A stretch of 32,255 nucleotides of DNA from CBDUXP01 sp965371225 [NCBI: uncultured bacterium] (GTDB taxonomy: Bacteria > Abyssobacteria > SURF-5 > CBDUXP01). The notes below the pieces were generated by a model that was not told the DNA's origin, did no database searches, and saw only the letters and a list, made by a program, of their open reading frames with translations. How positions within the stretch are numbered: position 1 is the first letter of the stretch; each line of letters starts with the position of its first letter. Shown piece after piece: positions 25,797 to 32,255 of the stretch. The position numbers and the translations under genes are program-made. The stretch is taken from contig CBDUXP010000045.1 in assembly GCA_965371225.1 (NCBI GenBank), forward strand, positions 1 to 32,255. The letters are read 5' to 3'.

Positions 25797-28031
25797 TCAT
25801 GACGCAATCAAGTAGACGGCCGCGAGCATGAAGATCCCGACGGCCATGGCCATGCCATAGTTCTGGACGTGGCCGGTTTGCAGCCGGCGCAGGCGCAGGC
25901 CCAGCGCCTCCGTCCGCGTCGCCGCCCCGTTGACCGCGCCGTCGACAAACGTTTCGTCCAGCCAGATGCTGGCGTCGCTCAATTGCTGCGTGACGGCGGC
26001 CGCGCCATTCACGAGGCCGTCGACGATATACACATCCGCCCAGCACAGGACGTCGGCGAACCGCTTGGTGGCATTAATGACGAACGTCTCGTAAAACTCG
26101 TCCACGTACCACTTGTTGAACAGGGCGGTGTGCAAGGTCTTGAACCGCCAACTGAGGAACAAGGGCATGTTCGGGTTCTTGATGTAGAAGAACCACGCCA
26201 CGCCGATGCCGCTGAGGGCCACGGCGACGGAGAGGAGCATGAGCCCGCGTTCCTGCCACACGCCGAGATGGCCGAACTGCGGCAAGTAGACGTCGCCGGC
26301 TGCAGCGTGTTCGGCGGCGGGGCCGTGGTCCCCCGGCGCGGGCGCTGCGGCATGGACGTCGGGCGCCGCGGGCCCGGCGTGCGCAGGGTCCGCCTCCGCG
26401 TAGGCGGGCGTGGCAAACCAGCCGGCGCCGGTCGGGGCCGCCGCATGGTGCGCCGCCGCGGGATCCACCACCGGCGCCAGCCATTGGTGAAAGGCATTCC
26501 GCCCGCCCAACGCTTCCGGCACCCCGACCCAGCCACCCACCAGGCACAGGAACCCGAGCACCATCAGCGGGGCCCACATGATGGCGGGCGACTCGTGCGG
26601 GTGGAACCCGCCTTCGTGGCCGCCGTGCGCGTCATCCCCGTGGTCGTCGTGCAGCGGTTTCAGATCGTGGAACCGCTCCTCGCCAAAGAACGTCAGGAAG
26701 ACGAGGCGGGACATGTAGAACGCCGTCATGCCGGCCGTCAGCACGCCGAGCCCCCAAAACACGAACCGCCACTGGCCAAAGATGTTGGGGTCGGCGGTGA
26801 ACGTCTTGAAAAGGATTTCGTCTTTCGAGAAGAACCCGGCGAACGGAAAAATCCCGCAGATGGCGATGTACGCCGCCATGAACGGCCAGAAGGTGTAGGG
26901 CATGTACTTCCGGAGCCCGCCGTAGTTGTCCATGTCCTGGTGCCCGGCCATCCCGTGGATCACGCTGCCGGCCCCCATGAACAGCAGCGCCTTGAAGAAC
27001 GCGTGGGTCATCAGGTGAAACGCCCCGGCGAAGTACGCGCCGACGCCGCACGCGAGCACCATGTACCCGAGCTGGCTCACCGTGGAATACGCCAGCACCT
27101 TCTTAATGTCCTTCTGCACGAGCGCGATGGTGGCGGCGAGGAAGGCGGTGGCAATCCCGACGCTGGCCACGAGCATGAGCGCGGTGGGCGCCATGTTGAA
27201 CAGCCCGCTGCACCGGTTCAGCATGTACACACCGCTGGTCACCATCGTGGCCGCGTGGATCAACGCGCTGCACGGCGTGGGGCCGGCCATGGCGTCGGGG
27301 AGCCAGACGAAGAGCGGCAGCTGCGCGGATTTGCCGATCGCGCCGACGAACAGGAAGATGGTGATGCACGTCACGGTCAGCCCGCCATACTCCAGCACCA
27401 TCGGCGCGGCGGGGAACACGTCCTGGTAGTTCACCGACCCGAACGTCCGGTAGATGAGCATGATGCCCAGCACGAAGCCGAAGTCGCCGATGCGGTTCAC
27501 GACGAACGCCTTCTTGCCCGCCGACGCCGCAAAATCCTTGTCGAAGTAGAAGCCGATGAGCAGGTAGCTGCAGAGGCCCACGCCCTCCCAGCCGACGAAC
27601 ATCATCAAAAAATTGCCGCCGAGCACCAGGATGAGCATGGCGCTCGTGAACAGGTTCATGTAGCAGAAGAAGCGGTAGAAGCTCGGGTCCCCGCGCATGT
27701 AGCCGACGCTGTAGATGTGGATGAGGAGCCCGACGCCGGAGACGATCAGAATCATCGTGGCCGACAGTTGGTCGAGCTGGAATTCGATCGGCGCCCGGAA
27801 GGCCCCGATCCGAATCCAGTCGGCCACCACGTACGTGTACGTGTGCGAGCCGCCCTGGACGAACTCGCGGACGCAGGAGATGGAGACGAGAAACGCGAGC
27901 GCAATGGAGCCGACGCCGATGATCGACGGGACCGTCTCTTCCCGCCGCGCGTAGAACTGCCGGCCGGGCACGCCGATAATCAGCGCGCCCAGGGCCGGCA
28001 GGAGCGGGATCAGCCAGATTTGCTCGAGCAT
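25797..28031 (-). CDS. nuoL: NADH-quinone oxidoreductase subunit L with His/Ala-rich insertions
   Basis: A 744-residue distal antiporter-like subunit of complex I, about 130 residues longer than the E. coli protein. The core has the expected Glu (E149 in FVGWEGVGLCSYLLIGF), Lys (K234 in GKSAQLPL), LPDAMAGPTPCSALIHAATM (244-263) and KKVLAYSTVSQLGYM (310-324). Extra length comes from two low-complexity loops: a His/Asp/Gly stretch at 455-479 and an Ala/Pro/His stretch at 524-580. The C-terminal part (630-744) includes the lateral amphipathic helix region and a last membrane helix. It starts 18 bases after the nuoK stop. Function firm; the loops are unexplained. Confidence 0.96.
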   Translation of the reverse strand: MLEQIWLIPLLPALGALIIGVPGRQFYARREETVPSIIGVGSIALAFLVSISCVREFVQGGSHTYTYVVADWIRIGAFRAPIEFQLDQLSATMILIVSGVGLLIHIYSVGYMRGDPSFYRFFCYMNLFTSAMLILVLGGNFLMMFVGWEGVGLCSYLLIGFYFDKDFAASAGKKAFVVNRIGDFGFVLGIMLIYRTFGSVNYQDVFPAAPMVLEYGGLTVTCITIFLFVGAIGKSAQLPLFVWLPDAMAGPTPCSALIHAATMVTSGVYMLNRCSGLFNMAPTALMLVASVGIATAFLAATIALVQKDIKKVLAYSTVSQLGYMVLACGVGAYFAGAFHLMTHAFFKALLFMGAGSVIHGMAGHQDMDNYGGLRKYMPYTFWPFMAAYIAICGIFPFAGFFSKDEILFKTFTADPNIFGQWRFVFWGLGVLTAGMTAFYMSRLVFLTFFGEERFHDLKPLHDDHGDDAHGGHEGGFHPHESPAIMWAPLMVLGFLCLVGGWVGVPEALGGRNAFHQWLAPVVDPAAAHHAAAPTGAGWFATPAYAEADPAHAGPAAPDVHAAAPAPGDHGPAAEHAAAGDVYLPQFGHLGVWQERGLMLLSVAVALSGIGVAWFFYIKNPNMPLFLSWRFKTLHTALFNKWYVDEFYETFVINATKRFADVLCWADVYIVDGLVNGAAAVTQQLSDASIWLDETFVDGAVNGAATRTEALGLRLRRLQTGHVQNYGMAMAVGIFMLAAVYLIAS

Positions 28032-28049
28032 GGGGGCCGGCGCCTCCGC

Positions 28050-28352
28050 CTATCCGCGCATGAGCGCCGCTTCATCGGAATTGATCGTGTCGCGGTTGCG
28101 GTACAGGGCGATGAGAATGGCCAGGCCGGTGGCCGCCTCCGCAGCGGCGATGGTGATGACGAAGACGCTGAAGACCTGGCCGTGCACCGCGTCCAGCGCG
28201 CGGGAGAACGCCACGAAATTCAGATTCACCCCGTTGAGCATCAGCTCCACACACATGAGCATGACGATGATGTTCCGCCGGACCAGGAATCCCACAAGAC
28301 CGATGCTAAAGAGGATCGCGCTCAGCGCCAGGCAGTGTTCCAGCGGGGGCAT
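28050..28352 (-). CDS. nuoK: NADH-quinone oxidoreductase subunit K
   Basis: A 100-residue subunit with three membrane helices, the standard size. The two proton-path glutamates are at the canonical positions: E36 in [12 protein letters not shown] and E72 in [16 protein letters not shown] 28352 has TAGGAA 6 bases upstream and follows the nuoJ stop by 7 bases. A longer frame to 28397 overlaps nuoJ and is not family-like. Confidence 0.97.
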   Translation of the reverse strand: MPPLEHCLALSAILFSIGLVGFLVRRNIIVMLMCVELMLNGVNLNFVAFSRALDAVHGQVFSVFVITIAAAEAATGLAILIALYRNRDTINSDEAALMRG

Positions 28353-28359
28353 CGTGTTC

Positions 28360-28911
28360 CTACGGTCGGCTCGAATCCGCGATGGCCCGCTCGTCATCCG
28401 CCCGCTTCCGCGTCAGGATGACCGCGCCGATCATCGCCACGATCAACACGATCGAGACCACCTCGAACGGATACAGAAATGTGGTGAACAGCTCCCGCCC
28501 GAACGCCTTGGGGTTGCCGCCCACCTGCTCCACGATCCCCGGCGCGTAGTCGCCCGGCGTGCCCAGGGGCACGCCGCCGCCGAGCCACACCAGCACGACG
28601 CCGCAAAACAGCACCCCCACCAGGCCGGCGAAGGCCCACTGGGTTTGGAACACCTGGAGATCCCCCAGGTCCCGGCCCAGATCCATGAGCATCACCACAA
28701 AGAGGTACAGGATCAGAATGCCGCCGGCGTAGACGAGAACCTGGACCGCCGCGACGAATTCGGCATTCAACACCAGGAACACGCCCGCCATGCTGAACAG
28801 CGTCAGCAGCAGAAATAACGCGGCGTGGATCGGATTCCGCTGCGTGATGACCAGCAGCGCGGACACGACCGCTGCCGCACCCAGGATATAAAAGGATACG
28901 GCAGGGGCCAT
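28360..28911 (-). CDS. nuoJ: NADH-quinone oxidoreductase subunit J
   Basis: A 183-residue subunit with five membrane helices; [22 protein letters not shown] and [20 protein letters not shown] (the pi-bulge helix) are diagnostic. The last helix ends in [11 protein letters not shown] 28911 lies only 5 bases after the nuoG stop. In the usual nuo order nuoH and nuoI would stand here, and they are absent. Longer frames upstream overlap nuoG. Confidence 0.96.
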   Translation of the reverse strand: MAPAVSFYILGAAAVVSALLVITQRNPIHAALFLLLTLFSMAGVFLVLNAEFVAAVQVLVYAGGILILYLFVVMLMDLGRDLGDLQVFQTQWAFAGLVGVLFCGVVLVWLGGGVPLGTPGDYAPGIVEQVGGNPKAFGRELFTTFLYPFEVVSIVLIVAMIGAVILTRKRADDERAIADSSRP

Positions 28912-28916
28912 CGGGC

Positions 28917-31592
28917 CTAGGCTTCCTCGCTGTCCGCGGCGACCGCGACCGCGGCGGTCACCAGGGGCAGGTCGGGTGCGGTCGCGCCGGGATCGGTCGG
29001 GCCCAGCAGGGGCATCCACGCCGCACGCTCGTGCAGCGGTATCGCCAGCGCCCCCCGCGCGGTCTCGCGAGTCAGGTGCACCGTGCGCGGGACGCTCGTC
29101 CCGTTCCGCGACACGGTAATCGGCGTGCCTTCGTGCCAGCCCCGCGCCGCCGCGTCATCCGGGTGCACGTCCACCCGGCCCGTGGGCCGCACCGTCTCCA
29201 GGTTCTGGCTCGCCAGCGACCGCGGGTCGGTCGTGTGCAGGTCGATGGGCACCGTCAAAAGCAATTGCCCGTTCGTGCCGGGCACCCCCGGCGCGGCGGG
29301 AAGTTCGATCCGGACCGCCGTGGCCTGGCGCCCGGCCGGCCACTGCCAGGTGAACGGCTCCACCGCCAACGCCCCGATCTCCAGGTCCGCATAGATGGGC
29401 GCGGTGCGCCGCAATTCTTTCAGCACGCTGGTCACGTCTACCGGGCCCAGCCCCTGCCCCGTCGCCTCGGCGAGCGAATCCAACACCTCGACGGCCGGCT
29501 GCGCGAGTCCGGCCGGGGCCACCGCGCGCCGCTGGCGCTGCAGCGTGCGGTACGTCGCGGTGAACGTGCCGTCCCGCTCGGGGCCCTCGGCGGCGGGCAA
29601 CACCACGTGCGCGTAGCGGTCGAGCGCGGACGCGTGCGTATCGTGCACCACCAGCAGCTCCAACTTGCGCAGCACGTCCAGATCGATGCCCGCCTCTTCC
29701 ATGATCGGCACCACATCCGCGCCCAGCAGATAGAGCGCCTTAATCCTGCCGTCCTCGACGCCCCGGAAGATCCCGCGCAGGTCGCGGCCGGGCGTCCCAC
29801 TGATGCCGCCACCCCACTCGGCGGCCACACTTTCGCGGGACGGCGTGTGCGCCAGCGGCCGATGGCCCGGCAGCCGGTCGGGCAGCGCGCCCATGTCCCA
29901 CGCCCCCTGCACATTGCCGCCCTCGAACAGGGTCAGCACCCCGGCGCCGGGCCGGGCGATGTTCCCCGTCACCAGCGCGAGGGTCATGGCCGCCAGCGCC
30001 CGGGCATCGTCGCAATACTCGTGCACGGCGGTCGTGCCCACCACGATGAGGAGATTCTTGGCCAGCCCCACCTGCGCGGCCATCTTCTGAATGCGGCTCG
30101 CCGGAGTGCCCGTGGCCGCCGCGGCCCGCTCCGGTGTCCACTCCGCCACCGCGGCCTGCACCTGCGCCAGGTTCGCCACGTGCTGCTCCGCCACGTCGGC
30201 GTGGAACAGCTTCTGGTCGAACAGCACATGGAGAATGCTGTAGAGCAGGATCGCATCGGTGCCGGGCCGGTTGCTCGCGAAAATGCCGCAATCGCGGCTC
30301 AGCTTGTTGACCTGGTACCCGGTCACGATGGTCTTGGCCAAGTCCCGCTTCCAGCGATCCAGAAGATCCAGCACCACCATGGGGTGACTGTTCACCAGGC
30401 CCGAGTTGAGGACCAGAATCGTGTCGGCCTGTTTCACGTCGGCGAGGGAGGCCGGCGAGGCGTCCGTGTCGAACACCGCCCGCACCGCCCGGCGCAGGCT
30501 CGCGTTCGCGGCCGTGGTCGCCGTGTCGATGTGGTTCGTCTCCAGGTTGCGGCGCAGCAGCTTCGTAAAAAGGTACGCCTCCTCGTTGCTCACCCGCGGG
30601 CCCACCAGGCCGGCGATAGCGCCTCCGCCGTGCGTCCCTTTGATGCGCGTCAATTCGTCCGCCACGTGGCTGATGGCCTCCGTCGGCCCGCACACCTGCA
30701 ACTGGTTGTTTGCGCCCCGCACCGCCGGCGCTTGCAGGCGCGACTCCGCGGCGATCGTGTCCCACCCGAACCGGCCGAGCGAGCACAGGTTCCCCTCATT
30801 GATGCCGGCGTACACGTCCACCGTGTTGCGATACACCACCTCGGCCTTGTGCTCGGTCACGACGGTGCACCCCAGGCTGCAATGGGTGCAGATGCTTTTC
30901 TGCTTCTTCAGTTCCCACGGACGCGCGCTGTACTTGAAGGGGATGTCCAGGATCACGCCCACCGGACACACGGTGATGCACTGGCCGCAACTCTCACACG
31001 CGAACCCGTCGTCCAGCGTCTGGCCCACCTTTGTCAGGAAGCCGTCGTGCTGCACATAGTCGATCGCGCGCGCACCCTGCACTTGCTGGCAGATCTCGAT
31101 ACAGCGGCCGCACACGATGCAGCGGGAGTGCACCAGCTCGACCATGGGGCTGAGCAGGTCGATCTGTTTGTTGGGATGGAGCGAGCTGTACGGTTGCTCG
31201 AGCACGCCCAATTCCACCGTCCGGTCCTGGAGATCGCACTCGCCGGACTTGTCGCACTCGGGACAGTCGAGCGGATGGTGGAGCAGCACGAAGTTCATCG
31301 CCTTCTTCCGGTGCTCCAGGACGTCCGGCGTGTCCGTGCGGATGGCCATGCCCTCCTGCACCTTGATGTCGCAGGAGGCGGTCATCCGCTCCTCCCCCTC
31401 CACCTTCACCAGACAGAGGCGGCAGGCCGCGATGGGCTTCAGCTTCGGGTCCCAGCAGAGCGTGGGGATGTGGATATCGTGTTCCAGGCAGACTTCCAGA
31501 ATCGTCTGACTCGAATCCGCCACCACCGCCTTCCCGTCCAACGAGAGATGGACGGGGATGCCCGTCCGCCGGTCGTCGGTGAGATAGCTCAT
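28917..31592 (-). CDS. nuoG: NuoG-like iron-sulfur/molybdopterin-fold subunit, formate-dehydrogenase type
   Basis: An 891-residue iron-sulfur protein in the NuoG position. Clusters are read from the cysteines. The [2Fe-2S] is at C46, C57, C60, C74. The His-ligated [4Fe-4S] is at H105 or H106 with C110, C113, C119. Two complete ferredoxin-type [4Fe-4S] motifs follow (C158-C161-C164-C168 and C199-C202-C205-C209), then an N7-type cluster CxxCxxxCx27C (235, 238, 242, 270). A molybdopterin oxidoreductase fold follows from about 275, with a C-terminal dinucleotide-binding barrel (about 800-870). Ordinary NuoG keeps only a remnant of the second ferredoxin motif; this one has both, and GRFGWD (273-278), as in formate dehydrogenase alpha subunits. 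The FDH active-site Cys/Sec and His are Ala362 and Asn363, so it is probably an electron-transfer subunit. ATG 31592 overlaps the preceding stop (ATGA). Confidence 0.9.
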   Translation of the reverse strand: MSYLTDDRRTGIPVHLSLDGKAVVADSSQTILEVCLEHDIHIPTLCWDPKLKPIAACRLCLVKVEGEERMTASCDIKVQEGMAIRTDTPDVLEHRKKAMNFVLLHHPLDCPECDKSGECDLQDRTVELGVLEQPYSSLHPNKQIDLLSPMVELVHSRCIVCGRCIEICQQVQGARAIDYVQHDGFLTKVGQTLDDGFACESCGQCITVCPVGVILDIPFKYSARPWELKKQKSICTHCSLGCTVVTEHKAEVVYRNTVDVYAGINEGNLCSLGRFGWDTIAAESRLQAPAVRGANNQLQVCGPTEAISHVADELTRIKGTHGGGAIAGLVGPRVSNEEAYLFTKLLRRNLETNHIDTATTAANASLRRAVRAVFDTDASPASLADVKQADTILVLNSGLVNSHPMVVLDLLDRWKRDLAKTIVTGYQVNKLSRDCGIFASNRPGTDAILLYSILHVLFDQKLFHADVAEQHVANLAQVQAAVAEWTPERAAAATGTPASRIQKMAAQVGLAKNLLIVVGTTAVHEYCDDARALAAMTLALVTGNIARPGAGVLTLFEGGNVQGAWDMGALPDRLPGHRPLAHTPSRESVAAEWGGGISGTPGRDLRGIFRGVEDGRIKALYLLGADVVPIMEEAGIDLDVLRKLELLVVHDTHASALDRYAHVVLPAAEGPERDGTFTATYRTLQRQRRAVAPAGLAQPAVEVLDSLAEATGQGLGPVDVTSVLKELRRTAPIYADLEIGALAVEPFTWQWPAGRQATAVRIELPAAPGVPGTNGQLLLTVPIDLHTTDPRSLASQNLETVRPTGRVDVHPDDAAARGWHEGTPITVSRNGTSVPRTVHLTRETARGALAIPLHERAAWMPLLGPTDPGATAPDLPLVTAAVAVAADSEEA

Positions 31593-32227
31593 CGAATGTC
31601 CCCGCCCGTGGTGCAGTTCGGCGCGTCGGCCGTCATCACAATGCGGAAGCAGCGCATGCACCGGCGGGCTTCTTCGTACGCCTGTTCCGCACTGAACCCC
31701 ACCTCCACCTCATCGAAATTCCCGATGCGCGACTGCGGCTCGAGCGTCGGCATGGTGGCGCGCGGCGCGGTCGGCGGATCGGACATGATCTCGTCGGGCA
31801 CTTCCGCGCCGAAGGCATCGATGACGTGCCGCATGCGGTTGCGATTCTCGGTACGGCGGTGATTCGTCGGAGGCAAGCCCTTCTGCTCCGATAGGTACTT
31901 GTCGATCCCCATGGCCGCCTTGCGCCCCGTGGCAATCGACAGGATGATCGAATCGGGGCCGGTCATGATATCGCCGCCCGCGAACACGTGGGGCACGTCC
32001 GTCTGCATCGTGTCCACGTCCGCGATGATTGTGCCCCAGTCGGTGATCTTCATCTCCGGCCATTCCGTCCGGCAGTACTCGTAGACCGCTTCCTGGGACA
32101 CGGCCGGCACGATCAGGTCGCATTCCTTGACGAACTCCGAGCCTTCGATGGGCACCGGGCGCCGCCGGCCGCGGTCGTCCCGCACGCCCAATTTAAAACG
32201 CTGCAGTTCGAGATCGGAATAGCACAC
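31589..32227 (-). CDS. GltD-like FAD/NAD(P)-binding oxidoreductase, C-terminal part
   Basis: The C-terminal 212 residues of a glutamate-synthase small-chain-like (GltD/SfrB/NfnL-type) flavoprotein. The end of the second Rossmann domain is visible: RPVPIEGSEFVKECDLIVPAV, then HVFAGGDIMTGPDSIILSIATGRKAAMGIDKYL, the FAD-binding signature of the family. A tail follows with RRCMRCFRI and a later Cys (a possible Fe-S or structural CxxC). Its stop overlaps the nuoG ATG (ATGA), so it belongs to the nuo run. The frame meets a TGA at 32240-32242, close to the window edge and in the middle of the domain. The coding similarity seems to continue in another frame, so a frameshift or an end-of-sequence error is likely. 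The GTG at 32227 is not a credible true start. Confidence 0.8.
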   Translation of the reverse strand: MCYSDLELQRFKLGVRDDRGRRRPVPIEGSEFVKECDLIVPAVSQEAVYEYCRTEWPEMKITDWGTIIADVDTMQTDVPHVFAGGDIMTGPDSIILSIATGRKAAMGIDKYLSEQKGLPPTNHRRTENRNRMRHVIDAFGAEVPDEIMSDPPTAPRATMPTLEPQSRIGNFDEVEVGFSAEQAYEEARRCMRCFRIVMTADAPNCTTGGDIR

Positions 32228-32255
32228 CGCTGAAAACAGTCACGTACCCCCAACG

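Noticed and set aside
25869-28421. An 850-residue open frame on the + strand opposite nuoL
   Set aside because: Antisense shadow caused by third-position GC bias; the composition is His/Arg/Gln/Val-rich and shows no recognisable motif.
28917-31592. Selenocysteine in the FDH-like NuoG
   Set aside because: The frame has no internal TGA and the aligned catalytic position is an ordinary alanine codon.
29031-31862. A 943-residue open frame on the + strand opposite nuoG
   Set aside because: It mirrors the codon bias of nuoG in GC-rich DNA, is rich in Arg, His, Gly and Pro with no domain-like pattern, and has no ribosome binding site of note. nuoG is the clear gene.

Overview
The window is about 32 kb of GC-rich bacterial chromosome. 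It has no mobile elements, rRNA, tRNA or CRISPR, and every stretch of more than about 200 bases carries a gene. Gene content points to a Gram-negative-like, respiring free-living bacterium: complex I, F1Fo ATP synthase, lipoprotein-type signals, and a cobalamin-dependent (class II) ribonucleotide reductase. I cannot name the phylum from sequence alone. The mix would fit a little-cultured high-GC lineage, but that is inference.

Left part (1-4742, + strand): the 3' part of an M48 zinc metalloprotease, a YcgR-like PilZ protein, a secreted DUF1573 protein and nrdJ. Next (4757-7354, - strand) are a small unknown protein and a tightly overlapping trio: DHH phosphoesterase, YiiX-like papain-fold hydrolase and universal stress protein. 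A divergent intergenic region (7355-7549) separates that trio from a + strand pair, a DUF1285 protein and a SHOCT-tailed lipoprotein. From 9050 to the right edge every gene is on the - strand.

Middle part (9050-15341): a coiled-coil membrane protein with its own good sigma70-type promoter, three consecutive NAD-dependent sugar-nucleotide enzymes (UDP-glucuronate decarboxylase-like, GDP-4-keto-6-deoxymannose reductase-like, UDP-hexose epimerase-like), a DUF2064/TIGR04282 glycosyltransferase-like protein, and a CLC anion channel with CBS domains.

Right part (15438-32255): one almost gap-free - strand run, transcribed from right to left: gltD-like fragment, nuoG, nuoJ, nuoK, nuoL, nuoM, nuoN, atpZ, atpI, atpB, atpE, atpF, atpH, atpA, atpG, atpD, atpC. 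nuoN and atpZ share a GTGA stop/start overlap, so the proton-pumping dehydrogenase and the proton-driven ATP synthase look like one transcription and translation unit, closed by a strong hairpin at 15361-15398.

The most unusual features are in this run. The NuoG-like subunit keeps the full ferredoxin and molybdopterin architecture of a formate dehydrogenase alpha subunit but has lost the catalytic Cys/Sec and His. It is preceded by a GltD-like flavoprotein, and nuoH and nuoI are missing between nuoG and nuoJ. NuoL and AtpF also carry His-rich extensions.
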